Of a stretch of 64,000 nucleotides of DNA, positions 24,096 through 33,226 are shown one piece after another (the first letter of the stretch is position 1; each line of letters begins with the position of its first letter). Origin of the DNA: Flavobacteriaceae bacterium PS02293 (lineage in GTDB: Bacteria; Bacteroidota; Bacteroidia; Flavobacteriales; Weeksellaceae); contig JASCOV010000001.1 of NCBI GenBank assembly GCA_029960045.1, positions 496,001 to 560,000 of the forward strand. Reading direction: 5' to 3'. Position numbers and translations under genes: made by a program. The notes below the pieces were generated by a model. The model did not search any database, was not told the origin of the DNA, and saw only the letters and a list, made by a program, of their open reading frames with translations.

Positions 24096-26642
24096 ATGCT
24101 AAACGATCAGAAAATTGAAAAATTCCGTCAGATTGTAGAAAATAAGTTTCAAATCTACAATTCACTCTTTATGAGTCTGCCGTATGATAAAATGACGAAT
24201 ATCGGGATGTTGCTCCCTTTCCTTGCCGAAGAAAGCAGAGAAGGTTACCAGCAAGGGAAATCTCCGGAAGAAATCGTAGAAGAGTTTTTCCAAAAACACA
24301 CCGAGCTGGAAACTGAAGATCAGAAACTGGAACTTCTTTTCAAAATCATTCAATATATAGAAAGACAAGTTGTATTGTTTGATAGTATAGAAGATGCGGC
24401 TTTTCAGCAATTACATTCCGAGAGTGATTCCGGAACTGTAATGAATATGTATGACCGGGCTAATCAGGATCATCATCTCACGGCTATCAGAAAGAAAATG
24501 GATGATTTTGCCATCAAGATTGTTTTCACAGCGCATCCAACACAGTTTTATCCAAACGCAGTTCAGAGAATTATCCACGATTTAAGGGATGCAATTATTA
24601 ATGATTCCGTGACGCAGATTGATACTTTGCTACAGCAACTTGGGAAAACGCCTTTCGTAAATAAAGAAAGACCAACGCCTTTGGATGAAGCTTTGAGTAT
24701 CATTTATTACCTGAGATATGTCTATTATCAAAGTATCGGAGAACTTTACAGAAAAATAAAACAAGTTTACGGAACTTCCAACTTCACACCGAATCCGGAT
24801 ATTATTCAGTTAGGTTTCTGGCCGGGTGGAGATCGTGATGGAAATCCTTTCGTAACAGCTGATATAACAATGAAAGTAGCTGAGGAATTGAGAATATCGA
24901 TTCTGAAAGATTATTACGGACACTTGAAAATAGTAAGAAGACGATTGAGTTTCCGTGGCGTTTCCGATGTTTTGAAAGCTGTGAGCAAAAGGATCTATGA
25001 TTCTATTTTTCAGGAAAATGTTAGAATATCTGCAGAAGAGATCATTGCTGAACTTGATAAAGCTGAAAAGATTCTTAAAGAAGAACATAATGGACTTTTC
25101 TTCGATGTTCTGGATGATTTCAGAGATCGCGTGAAGATCTTTGGGACACATTTTGCGACGCTTGATATTCGTCAAGACAGTAGAATTCATCAAAATGTGA
25201 TTGATGATATTTTTTCTAAAATCATTGACGGAAATATTGATTCGAGAACCAATGATGAGAAAATCGATCTTCTCTTAGAATCTGGAATTGTTTTAAATCC
25301 AGACGATTTTGAAGACGACATGACGAAGGAAACTTTGAAAAGTGTTTATAACATCAAAACTATTCAGGAGAATAACGGCGAACGAGGAATGCACCGTTAC
25401 ATCATTTCAAATTCTGATGAAGTGAAAGATGTGATGAATGTTTATGCAATGATGAAACTTTGTGGCTATGCTGACGAAGATATTCATATTGATATTGTTC
25501 CATTATTTGAAACGATGGAAGGCTTGGATAAATCCGAAAGTGTTATGAAAACATTGTACGACCATCCAGTTTACAAGAAACATCTTGCCAGAAGAAATAA
25601 CAAACAGATCATTATGCTTGGTTTCTCCGATGGAACCAAAGATGGTGGTTACCTGAAAGCAAACTGGCAGATCTATACATCAAAAGAAAAGCTGACTAAA
25701 ATTTCCGAAGAAAACGGAATGAAAGTCATATTCTTTGACGGAAGAGGTGGCCCACCAGCAAGAGGTGGTGGAAAAACCCACGATTTTTATGCGTCTCAAG
25801 GGAAAAGTATTGCAAACAATCAAATTGAATTGACAATACAAGGACAGACAATTACAAGCGTATTTGGAAATAAGGATCAGGCGAAGTTTAACTTTGAACA
25901 GTTATTAACAGCCGGAATTGAAAATGATGTTTTCAAAAGTACCAAGAAAGACCTTAATGATAAAGAAAGATCATTAATCTCAGAATTGGCTGACATTAGT
26001 TATAAAAAATATTCTGATCTCAAGGCGCATCCAATGTTTGTACCTTACTTGCAGGAAATGAGTACGCTGGAATATTATGGAAGAACCAATATAGGAAGCC
26101 GACCAAGCAAAAGAGGCGCAGGTTCTGAATTGAAGTTTGAAGATCTAAGAGCCATTCCTTTCGTTGGGTCTTGGGCACAATTGAAGCAGAATGTTCCGGG
26201 ATTCTTTGGGTTTGGATTTGCTCTTAAAACTTTGATGGATGAAGGAAGATTTGAGGAGATTAAAGATTTGTATAAAGGTTCGGATTTCTTCAAGACTTTA
26301 GTTTTAAACTCAATGATGAGTATGAACAAGACTTATTTCCCACTGACTTATTATATGAGAAACAATACGAAGTTTGGAGAGTTTTGGAATATCCTTTTCA
26401 CTGAATTTTCTCTTTCCAAAGAGATGATGCTGGAACTGACAGGTTACAAAATCCTGATGCAGGAAGAGCCTCTGAACCGTAAATCTGTGAAGATTCGTGA
26501 GAAAATTGTACTACCATTATTAAGTATTCAACAATATGCGTTGATTAAGATTCAGAAAGGAGAAGACAACCGTGAGAGCTATGAGAAACTCGTGATGCGA
26601 TCTTTATTTGGTAATATTAATGCCAGCAGGAATTCTGCTTAA
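24096..26642 (+). CDS. ppc: Phosphoenolpyruvate carboxylase
   Basis: The 848-residue enzyme makes oxaloacetate from phosphoenolpyruvate and bicarbonate, refilling the TCA cycle. Catalytic motifs are VFTAHPTQ (His147), LGFWPGGDRDGNPF, IMLGFSDGTKDGGYLKANW and the glycine-rich loop FDGRGGPPARGGGKTHDF, which differs from the common RGGTVGRGGGPTH. The C-terminus reads ..INASRNSA, where most family members end in (R/Q)NTG, residues that help the active site and aspartate inhibition. It is transcribed alone between a consensus promoter and a terminator. Confidence 0.95.
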   Translation: MLNDQKIEKFRQIVENKFQIYNSLFMSLPYDKMTNIGMLLPFLAEESREGYQQGKSPEEIVEEFFQKHTELETEDQKLELLFKIIQYIERQVVLFDSIEDAAFQQLHSESDSGTVMNMYDRANQDHHLTAIRKKMDDFAIKIVFTAHPTQFYPNAVQRIIHDLRDAIINDSVTQIDTLLQQLGKTPFVNKERPTPLDEALSIIYYLRYVYYQSIGELYRKIKQVYGTSNFTPNPDIIQLGFWPGGDRDGNPFVTADITMKVAEELRISILKDYYGHLKIVRRRLSFRGVSDVLKAVSKRIYDSIFQENVRISAEEIIAELDKAEKILKEEHNGLFFDVLDDFRDRVKIFGTHFATLDIRQDSRIHQNVIDDIFSKIIDGNIDSRTNDEKIDLLLESGIVLNPDDFEDDMTKETLKSVYNIKTIQENNGERGMHRYIISNSDEVKDVMNVYAMMKLCGYADEDIHIDIVPLFETMEGLDKSESVMKTLYDHPVYKKHLARRNNKQIIMLGFSDGTKDGGYLKANWQIYTSKEKLTKISEENGMKVIFFDGRGGPPARGGGKTHDFYASQGKSIANNQIELTIQGQTITSVFGNKDQAKFNFEQLLTAGIENDVFKSTKKDLNDKERSLISELADISYKKYSDLKAHPMFVPYLQEMSTLEYYGRTNIGSRPSKRGAGSELKFEDLRAIPFVGSWAQLKQNVPGFFGFGFALKTLMDEGRFEEIKDLYKGSDFFKTLVLNSMMSMNKTYFPLTYYMRNNTKFGEFWNILFTEFSLSKEMMLELTGYKILMQEEPLNRKSVKIREKIVLPLLSIQQYALIKIQKGEDNRESYEKLVMRSLFGNINASRNSA

Positions 26643-26688
26643 TATATGATATAATAAAAAAGAGTCAAGTTTATGATTCTGTTATAAA

Positions 26689-26718
26689 AAGCCTCTCAAG
26701 TGATTGAGTGGTTTTTTT
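26689..26718 (+). terminator. ppc terminator
   Basis: Stem AAGCCTCTCAA / TTGAGTGGTTT with one mismatch and one wobble, a GTGA loop and a run of seven T, 46 bases after the ppc stop. Confidence 0.8.
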
Positions 26719-26740
26719 ATAAAAATTTTAGAAAATAGGT

Positions 26741-27148
26741 TTAAAATTCCTTTTGTCCAATTTCATTGATTTCGTTATCATCTTCTTTTGGGTTGAAGCC
26801 ATATTGATTTCTTCCCGGTGTTCCTTCTGTGCAAAATAAAATCAGTAACCAAATAGCACCAATCAAGGGGATGAAAATAAGAAGATAGTACCATCCACTT
26901 TTATCTACATCATGCAATCTTCTCACAGCAACTGCAATTCCAGGGATCACAGTAGCTAGAACATAAATTAAATAGATAAACCCATAGGAGGTGATTTCAT
27001 TAGAAAAATTTAATCCCAGTACACGGTCCAAAACCATTGCAGCAAATGTAAATATGAGGTTGAACAATATAAACATCCAATACTCTGTCCTTCGTGCTCT
27101 GCCATTGAAGTCGGCGTACTGTTTCATAACTTTTAAATACCAATTCAT
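26741..27148 (-). CDS. DUF805 membrane protein
   Basis: The 135-residue protein shows the DUF805 pattern: NWYLKVMKQYADFNGRARRTEYWMFILF at the start, several membrane helices (about 26-45, 60-85, 98-115), AVAVRRLHDVDKSGWYYLLIFIPLIGAIWLLILFC and a C-terminal EGTPGRNQYGFNP. These are inner-membrane proteins (YhaH/YhaI type) of unknown function. It is transcribed alone, convergent with ppc. Confidence 0.9.
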   Translation of the reverse strand: MNWYLKVMKQYADFNGRARRTEYWMFILFNLIFTFAAMVLDRVLGLNFSNEITSYGFIYLIYVLATVIPGIAVAVRRLHDVDKSGWYYLLIFIPLIGAIWLLILFCTEGTPGRNQYGFNPKEDDNEINEIGQKEF

Positions 27149-27247
27149 AGTTGATTAATTTTTTATTGTTAAACTCAAAAATAAAGATTTTTATTAATTA
27201 TATCTGTATATCATTATTATTTTTTGTGATCGATTGTATTAAAAATT

Positions 27248-27273
27248 AAACCTCTAAAGTGATTGGGAGGTTT
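27248..27273 (-). terminator. Terminator of the outer-membrane transporter-like gene
   Basis: Stem AAACCTC / GAGGTTT (7 bp) with a 12-base interior, followed on the minus strand by AATTTTTAAT. It is 53 bases beyond the gene's stop. The stem is short and the T-tract weak. Confidence 0.5.
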
Positions 27274-27325
27274 CGTTATTAATAATTTAAAAGTTCACAA
27301 ATTATCTGCTCTGAAAAAGATATAA

Positions 27326-28168
27326 CTACAGCCTGTAAGAAGCCCCAACAAAATAATGCTTTGCTGCCGTGTGCTGTATTCCGAGATTCAGTCCTGCATC
27401 CAGTTTGAAATCTTTTGCTACTTCCATCTGTAATGCAGCGTTGATGTAATTGGAAAACTGGTGCGCTTTGAAATCGTAGGTGTAATAGGTTTCGGCAATG
27501 CCATCCAGACCTTTGATGATCGAATGACTGATAGTAAGGGTTTGCAGAAATTCTGTGTGCATCGTATTTTCATCCTGATCTTTGAGTCTATCTACTTCTA
27601 CTTGAAATCCGAGATTCCATTCTCCGGGAAGTTTGTACTGCATTGGAACGATCAATCCGCCTTCGAAACGGCTGTCTTCATATTTGGAAGTGGGGAATTT
27701 CACGAAAGGAAGCAATGCTAATGCGAAGTTACCGCCATCGTTCCCGATCAGATTCTGCTTGATCCTGAATGTAAGGTCGCCGTGACCATCAATTATTGTT
27801 TTTTCACCAGAATCCAATTCCTTTTCGCTCTGTCTCCCATAAGTCTGGAAACCAATCTGAATGGCTGTAGAACCCGTGATTCCAATTTTAAGGTTCATCT
27901 GGTTGATGAGGAAGGTATTGGTTTGTGTGGTTTCGCTTTTTTCCCTAATTGTTCTTACTAAATCTGTTTCCAGCTGGAAATGTCCTGCATCTACTGTGAA
28001 AGGAGATTCGGTAACGTCGGGACGGTCTGTTTCCATTTCTCTCATCTGCGCACTTGGAACAGGATTGAAAAGGGAGAAATTCTTCTGTGCGTTCTGCTGA
28101 GCTGATCCTTTGAACGGTATTAATAATCCGCCAAGGATAACTGTGTAAAAGATGTAATTTTTATTCAT
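27326..28168 (-). CDS. Outer-membrane beta-barrel protein, Phenol_MetA_deg type
   Basis: I chose ATG 28168 (MNKNYIFYTVILGGLLIPFKGSAQ), which gives a normal signal peptide. The 280-residue chain has the family opening MRETDRPDVTE-like sequence (METDRPDVTESPFTVDAGHFQLETDLV) and about ten amphipathic strands ending HYFVGASYRL with a terminal aromatic-rich strand. The family (meta-pathway phenol degradation-like, often called transporter) is thought to form outer-membrane channels. It is upstream-flanked by an AraC regulator on the same strand. Confidence 0.82.
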   Translation of the reverse strand: MNKNYIFYTVILGGLLIPFKGSAQQNAQKNFSLFNPVPSAQMREMETDRPDVTESPFTVDAGHFQLETDLVRTIREKSETTQTNTFLINQMNLKIGITGSTAIQIGFQTYGRQSEKELDSGEKTIIDGHGDLTFRIKQNLIGNDGGNFALALLPFVKFPTSKYEDSRFEGGLIVPMQYKLPGEWNLGFQVEVDRLKDQDENTMHTEFLQTLTISHSIIKGLDGIAETYYTYDFKAHQFSNYINAALQMEVAKDFKLDAGLNLGIQHTAAKHYFVGASYRL

Positions 28169-28242
28169 ACCGATTATTTTTAGCAATGAGATTTTCTAAT
28201 ATGCAATCAGTAGATTAAAAGCTGTGCCGTTTTTGACTTTTT

Positions 28243-29154
28243 TTAATTAAATGACTGACGAAATTCTGACGGAGATAAATTCGTCTTCGCTTTAAAGAAT
28301 TTGCTGAAGGATTGCGGATGTTCAAACCCCAACAGATACGCGATCTCACTTATAGAGTTTTCTGTCGTGGATAATTTTTCCTTGGCCTTTTCAATCAATT
28401 TGTTGTGGATGTGGTTCTGTGTGTTTTGACCTGTAAGGGAACGAAGCATATCGCTGAGATAACTTGGAGATGTGTTCAGTTCTTCAGCAAGATATTGCAC
28501 CGTAGGGAGTACTTTTCCCAGAGATTCTGTATTGTTAAAATATTCCTCTAAAGTTTCTTCCATCCTTGCCAGCAAATCATTACTGAGCGGTTTGCGTGTG
28601 ATGAACTGGCGTTTATAGAAACGGTTGCAATAGTTCAGCAGCAGTTCAAGTTGGGAAATTACAACCTCGTGGCTGAGATCATCGATTCTGCTTTTCAGTT
28701 CCTCATCAATGATTTTGAACACAGACAGAATGGTTTCCTTTTCCTGATCGGACAAATGTAATGCTTCATTTGCAGCATAGGAAAAGAAGCCGTGTTGTTT
28801 TATTTTTTTGGCTAGGGGATAGGATAGTAAAAAATCGGGGTGTATAGACAGCACATAACCTGATTTTCCAGTGCTAGGTGGAGACTGGAAAATCTGACCA
28901 GGAGCAGAAAATATCAAACCGCCTTCTGCAAAGTCGTAGTGGCTTTGTCCATACCTTGCTTTCCCGGAGATATCGGGCTTGTAAATGATCTGATAAAAAT
29001 CTGTGACAAATGAATTGAAGACTTCATCGGGATAAATGTTACTAAGGCTGATATCTATCAAACTGATCATCGGGTGAAAGGGTTTTGTCTGCCCAAACAC
29101 ACGATGAAAGTCTGACAAAGATGTAAATTTCCGAGGTAAGTTTTCCTTTTCCAT
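28243..29154 (-). CDS. AraC-family transcriptional regulator
   Basis: The 303-residue protein has an N-terminal cupin-like sensing region (about 1-150; FAEGGLIFSAPGQIFQSPPSTGKSGYVLSIHPDFL) and a C-terminal double HTH (about 205-300; VQYLAEELNTSPSYLSDMLRSLTGQ and ISEIAYLLGFEHPQSFSKFFKAKTNLSPSEFR). This architecture in Bacteroidota often controls an adjacent oxidoreductase. The SDR gene upstream on the same strand (29 bases away) is the likely target and operon partner. Confidence 0.9.
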   Translation of the reverse strand: MEKENLPRKFTSLSDFHRVFGQTKPFHPMISLIDISLSNIYPDEVFNSFVTDFYQIIYKPDISGKARYGQSHYDFAEGGLIFSAPGQIFQSPPSTGKSGYVLSIHPDFLLSYPLAKKIKQHGFFSYAANEALHLSDQEKETILSVFKIIDEELKSRIDDLSHEVVISQLELLLNYCNRFYKRQFITRKPLSNDLLARMEETLEEYFNNTESLGKVLPTVQYLAEELNTSPSYLSDMLRSLTGQNTQNHIHNKLIEKAKEKLSTTENSISEIAYLLGFEHPQSFSKFFKAKTNLSPSEFRQSFN

Positions 29155-29183
29155 CTTGTAAATTTAACTTAAACCTTTCATAT

Positions 29184-29921
29184 TTACCAAGCTACAATAC
29201 CTGTTTCGGGGTTCATTTCTTCCGATATGAATTTTCCTGTAGGACCATCTTCCCCAATCATTGCGTATTTTAAAATTCGTTTCCCGGCATCTTCCACACT
29301 TCCTGTACCACGATGGTTATTAAAATCCGTTGCCGTAAATCCAGGATCTACAGCGTTGACTTTGAGTGGTGTATCCCGTAATTCCAAAGCTAAGGCAATA
29401 GTGTACATATTGAGTGCTGCTTTTGACGGACTGTAAATACCACCTACATAATCCTTGTATTCAAATGTCGGATCGCTGCACAAAGTCAGTGATGCCATAC
29501 CGGAAGATACATTCACAATTCGTGGCTGAGGAGATTTGGTCAGCAGATCGATAAATGCCTGTGTTGTTCTGACAGTTCCATAAAGATTGACATTGAAAAC
29601 CTCCTGTAAAACCTCTACGCTTGCAGTTGTGGGTTTCTGTGGCATCCCGCCACTCATCCCGGCGTTGTTGATAAGAACATCCAAAACGTCTGTCTTTTTA
29701 CCAATTTCTCTTCGTGCTGATTCTACTGATTCCTGGCTGGTAATGTCGATCTGTATGGCTTCGGCTTGTGTGAGTCCTTCCGATTTTAGTTTTTCTACTG
29801 CCTCTTGTCCATTTTCCAAACTGCGGCTTCCCAAATAAACATAATAACCTTCCTGAAGTAACTGTCTAGCTGTTTCGTAACCAATGCTTTTATTTGCTCC
29901 TGTGATAAATACCTTTTTCAT
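29184..29921 (-). CDS. Short-chain dehydrogenase/reductase
   Basis: I chose ATG 29921 (MKKVFITGANKSIGYE), since the longer frame adds 29 residues that do not fit the fold. The 245-residue protein is a classical SDR: TGxxxGIG variant TGANKSIG, NNAG in VLINNAGMSGG, catalytic Ser in VNVSSGMASL, and YxxxK in YSPSKAALNMY. Here the tyrosine and lysine are present with SPS between them. It reduces or oxidises a small carbonyl or alcohol with NAD(P)H; substrate unknown. It sits just upstream of an AraC regulator. Confidence 0.9.
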   Translation of the reverse strand: MKKVFITGANKSIGYETARQLLQEGYYVYLGSRSLENGQEAVEKLKSEGLTQAEAIQIDITSQESVESARREIGKKTDVLDVLINNAGMSGGMPQKPTTASVEVLQEVFNVNLYGTVRTTQAFIDLLTKSPQPRIVNVSSGMASLTLCSDPTFEYKDYVGGIYSPSKAALNMYTIALALELRDTPLKVNAVDPGFTATDFNNHRGTGSVEDAGKRILKYAMIGEDGPTGKFISEEMNPETGIVAW

Positions 29922-30045
29922 TTTATTGATTTTAAATGTTGGTACAAATTTCCGCAGAACTTTTTCCCCCGACGTAGCCAGATTGAGGAATTGGTAAGCC
30001 AAAACCATCCGATTTAGGATGATCAGATATTTAAAATATTACTCA

Positions 30046-30405
30046 TTAAGTCAGCCTTGCAACAATCTCTTCCAATTCATCTATATTAAAAGGTTTGGAG
30101 AGGTAACCATCTGCAGATGCCTTTGAGGATATTTGGGCAATGTCATTTTTGGCGGTCACGAATATCACGGGAATAGAGTGGTAGGTTTCGTGATTTTTGA
30201 GTAATCGGGTAGCTTCGATTCCACCGATCATTGGAATATTGATGTCCATTAGAATCAAATCGGGAGAGAAAACGCTGACAATTGATATAATATTATCTAC
30301 TGTTTCCGCCAGCTCTACATCGTAGCCAATCTCTTTAAATATTATAGAAACAACCTCCAGAGTAGCAGTATCATCATCAAAGATCAAAATTTTCTTTTTA
30401 TTCAT
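30046..30405 (-). CDS. Stand-alone response-regulator receiver
   Basis: The 119-residue protein is a single receiver domain: the acidic pair in ILIFDDDTATLEVV, phospho-acceptor aspartate in DLILMDINIPMIGG, threonine in IPVIFVTAKND and lysine in GYLSKPFNIDEL. There is no output domain. Such CheY-like proteins pass phosphate or bind partner proteins. No kinase is adjacent; the divergent neighbour is a Crp/Fnr-type regulator. Confidence 0.9.
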   Translation of the reverse strand: MNKKKILIFDDDTATLEVVSIIFKEIGYDVELAETVDNIISIVSVFSPDLILMDINIPMIGGIEATRLLKNHETYHSIPVIFVTAKNDIAQISSKASADGYLSKPFNIDELEEIVARLT

Positions 30406-30622
30406 ATACGCTATATTTGGTTTGCTATTCCCTTTATTTTAGGATGAATATGCAGCATTTTAACAATTCTCAAAATTAAAAATAATGCTGGAGTTGGTTT
30501 ATGATTACGATCATATTTGTTTTGAAGCTGGAAAAAGAATTTTAGAATGTTTGTGACCTGTATCATTTTAAAAACGTACAATTTTGTGTAAATTCGGTCT
30601 GTCAAACTATGAATTTCAAATT

Positions 30623-31219
30623 ATGCTGATTCCAGAAACGCTCCTTCAGACTTACGGCGCTACAACAGAACATTTTAAAAAAGGCGATACCATTTTCAGT
30701 GAATTCGAAACACCAAAGCATTATTACCAGATTATTTCCGGAAGCATCAAACTCAATCATTACAATGAGCAAGGGAAAGAACTGATATTTGCCATCTTGG
30801 GTCCAGGATTAAGTGTCTGCGAAATGCTTTTGTTTATAGATCATACTTTTCCCGTGAATGCCATTGTTTTTGAAAATGTAACGGTATTAAAACTCTCTAA
30901 AGAAAAATTCATCCAAATGCTGGACGATCATCCCAAAGAAGCCAGAGTTGTGAATAATTTTCTGGCAGAAAGGCTGTATCAAAAGTATATTATGTTGGAA
31001 AACAATTCGTCTCTGTATGCGAATGTCAGAATCAAAGGTGTTTTGGATTATCATAAAAGCTTCAGTGCAGATCAAAGCCAATTCTCATATTATACGCCTT
31101 TGACACGTCAGCAGATTGCGGCTATGACTGGGTTGAGAGTCGAAACTGTCATTAGAAATATTAAAACCTTTGAAAAAGAAGGCATCTTAAAAATCATTAA
31201 GGGAAAAATATATTATTAA
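30623..31219 (+). CDS. Crp/Fnr-type regulator (copy A of a convergent pair)
   Basis: I chose ATG 30623 (MLIPETLLQTYG); a TTG 39 bases upstream would add a poor N-terminus. The 198-residue protein has a cNMP-binding-like beta-roll (about 15-110; GDTIFSEFETPKHYYQIISGSIKLNHYNEQGKEL) and a C-terminal winged helix (LTRQQIAAMTGLRVETVIRNIKTFEKEGILKI). The roll lacks the RxA phosphate-binding signature of true CRP, and no FNR cysteines are seen. It is clearly paralogous to the convergent gene six bases away, down to the closing KGKIYY versus NRKIFY. Confidence 0.88.
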   Translation: MLIPETLLQTYGATTEHFKKGDTIFSEFETPKHYYQIISGSIKLNHYNEQGKELIFAILGPGLSVCEMLLFIDHTFPVNAIVFENVTVLKLSKEKFIQMLDDHPKEARVVNNFLAERLYQKYIMLENNSSLYANVRIKGVLDYHKSFSADQSQFSYYTPLTRQQIAAMTGLRVETVIRNIKTFEKEGILKIIKGKIYY

Positions 31220-31225
31220 GATAAT

Positions 31226-31822
31226 TTAGTAAAAAATCTTGCGATTTTTGATCTTCACAATATTGTCTTTTTCCATAATTTTCAAAGTGCGGATGGTTGT
31301 CTCAACCCGCAAGCCTGTAAGACTTGCCATCTGCTGTCTGGTAAGCGGAATCTGGAAAGAAAAAGCGGCGGTTTCGGATTGTGAACTTTTGAGATAATCC
31401 ATTAATACTTTAAGTTTTGTTGCCGGATTTTTTATGGAGAGGATCTGGCGCATTACAAACTTTGAAAACAAGGTTTCTGCTAATTTTTTGATCATAGTGA
31501 CTTTGAGTTCGGGATTATCTTCCAGCATTTTCAGGAATTTTATTTTCGAAATCCTCAATATTTTGCAAGGAGAAATAGCGACTGCATTGGCCGGATATTT
31601 TTTATTGATAAAAAGAAGAAACTCGCCGATGCTCTGTCCTTTTACGGCTATGCTTTGGATGGATTCTTTGCCATCTTCACTCAGATTATTGAGCTTGACT
31701 TCGCCCTCGATGATCTGATAATAATAGTTGGGTAAACTGCCTTCTGTGAAAATAAAATCGCCGGTGTTGTATTCTTTTGCTTTTCCACCGGATAATTTTA
31801 AAATGTATTCTTCGATATTCAT
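31226..31822 (-). CDS. Crp/Fnr-type regulator (copy B of a convergent pair)
   Basis: The 198-residue protein matches copy A in length and layout: beta-roll (GDFIFTEGSLPNYYYQIIEGEVKLNNLSEDGKES) and winged helix (LTRQQMASLTGLRVETTIRTLKIMEKDNIVKI). The recognition helix TGLRVET is the same in both copies, so they may share DNA sites, while the sensing halves have diverged more. This fits an inverted duplication followed by divergence. Ligand unknown. A 329-bp gap lies upstream. Confidence 0.88.
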   Translation of the reverse strand: MNIEEYILKLSGGKAKEYNTGDFIFTEGSLPNYYYQIIEGEVKLNNLSEDGKESIQSIAVKGQSIGEFLLFINKKYPANAVAISPCKILRISKIKFLKMLEDNPELKVTMIKKLAETLFSKFVMRQILSIKNPATKLKVLMDYLKSSQSETAAFSFQIPLTRQQMASLTGLRVETTIRTLKIMEKDNIVKIKNRKIFY

Positions 31823-32151
31823 TTTGCTGTCTGCACTTAAAATTGGTTACAATTTTATCCTTTTAAATTTCGGATAAATCGTATTTATGACTTAATAATC
31901 TGTTGCTTAAATTGAAGTTCAAGAAATTTCACATCATTATAAGTGATATTTAAAACAGACGTTAAAGGGCAGAATAAGAAAGTATGCATAGTTTAATTTG
32001 ATAGGTCAAAATTAAATAGAACTTAATATTTACAGTATGATTTGGGTCATAATGCAACAATGAGAAATATTTTTCAAATTGTATTCTAACTTATAACATA
32101 AAAACCCCACTTAAAAGCGAGGTTTGTTTTATAATAAAAAATCAGATTAGG
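31823..32151. other. 329-bp gap upstream of copy B
   Basis: It holds the upstream region of the copy B regulator and, at the far end, the terminator of the YdeI-like gene. I see no reading frame worth calling and no clear TAnnTTTG box. Confidence 0.5.
32100..32126 (-). terminator. Terminator of the YdeI-like gene
   Basis: On the minus strand an 11-position stem (AAACCTCGCTT with AAGTGGGGTTT, two G-T pairs), a tight loop and five T. It lies 26 bases past the stop. Confidence 0.7.
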
Positions 32152-32739
32152 TTAAAACGGCTTTGGTTTCATTTTCTTTTCTGCAGCTTCTGCAATTTCC
32201 AGAATTCTTTTTTTTCTGGTTTCAGGTTTTTTGGCTAAGACAAGCCATTGAAGCATCATTTTCTTTACAGATTTGCTTAGGCTTAAAAAAAACTCGGTGG
32301 CATTTTCTCTTTTGGAAAGTTCAGTTGCCAGATCCTCAGGAATGATGAGTTCTTCTACGCTGTCAAGAATTTCCCAGGAGCCATTTTCTTTTGCAACAGT
32401 GATGATGTCTAATCCTGCTTGGATCATTCGGTTTTCGGAAATGAGTTTTTCTATTTTTTGTTTGTTGATTTTTGACCAAGTACTTTTTGGTTTTCTTTTT
32501 ACGAAATACTGGATAGAGGATTCGTCGTTCAGCTTTTTCTTGAGGCTGTCTATCCATCCAAAACAAAGCGCTTCATCTACAGCATCGCTCCAGCTTACGG
32601 ATGGTTTGCCTGATTTTTTGTTGTATTGGATCAGCCAAATTCCTTTATCACGGCTGTGATTCTCTATTAACCAATCGCGCCAATGCACAAGCGTTTCTGG
32701 ATAGAAAGTTTCTAATGGTTCTGTAGGTTTGGCGAGCAT
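32152..32739 (-). CDS. YdeI/OmpD-associated family protein
   Basis: The 195-residue protein has the family opening FYPETLVHWRDWLIENHSRDKGIWLIQYNKKSGKPSVSW, then SDAVDEALCFGWIDS, and RKPKSTWSKINKQKIEKL, ending in a lysine-rich tail (KKRILEIAEAAEKKMKPKP). This family has been linked to bacteriocin and cationic-peptide resistance in some species; biochemical function is unknown. No signal peptide, so cytoplasmic. It is transcribed alone. Confidence 0.88.
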   Translation of the reverse strand: MLAKPTEPLETFYPETLVHWRDWLIENHSRDKGIWLIQYNKKSGKPSVSWSDAVDEALCFGWIDSLKKKLNDESSIQYFVKRKPKSTWSKINKQKIEKLISENRMIQAGLDIITVAKENGSWEILDSVEELIIPEDLATELSKRENATEFFLSLSKSVKKMMLQWLVLAKKPETRKKRILEIAEAAEKKMKPKPF

Positions 32740-32790
32740 TGTAAAAGTGTTTTGTCTTTATAAATTTAATTACAAAAATCTAATCTTGTT

Positions 32791-33120
32791 TTAATGTGTA
32801 GCTGATTTTGAAAATAAATTAATCACAAGAACACCAATGATGATAATCCCGATTCCCAAGAATGCAGGCAGATCTAATTTCTGTTTGAAAAAGAATACAG
32901 AAACCAAAGCTGTGAGCACAATTCCTAAACCTGCCCAAATAGCATAAGCAACACCCAACGGAATCTCTTTGATTGCGTGCGAGAAGAAATAAAAACAGGC
33001 CGTGAAAGAAATGACTGTCAGTAAGCTAGGCCATAGTTTAGTAAAGTTTTCCGATCTTGTCAAACAACTTGTTCCAAAGACTTCCAGACAAATTGCTAAT
33101 CCTAAAAATAGATATTTCAT
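32791..33120 (-). CDS. SMR-family multidrug exporter, EmrE/Qac-like
   Basis: The 109-residue protein has four membrane helices and the conserved membrane glutamate in LAICLEVFGTSCL (Glu13-14, the proton/substrate site), followed by AIKEIPLGVAYAIWAGLGIVLTALVS, the SMR hallmark. Such proteins work as dimers and swap protons for cationic drugs or small amines. The G-V-A-Y-A-x-W-x-G-x-G order favours the Qac/EmrE subgroup. It is followed by a small gene and a second SMR gene on the same strand. Confidence 0.92.
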   Translation of the reverse strand: MKYLFLGLAICLEVFGTSCLTRSENFTKLWPSLLTVISFTACFYFFSHAIKEIPLGVAYAIWAGLGIVLTALVSVFFFKQKLDLPAFLGIGIIIIGVLVINLFSKSATH

Positions 33121-33226
33121 TCTTCTAATTTAAATTAATTTTCAGAAAGAATTACAAATCTTGAAAATCAATTTAACAGTTCTGGATTCTCTAAATTGAT
33201 GCGTCAGTAATAAAACTAAATAACTA

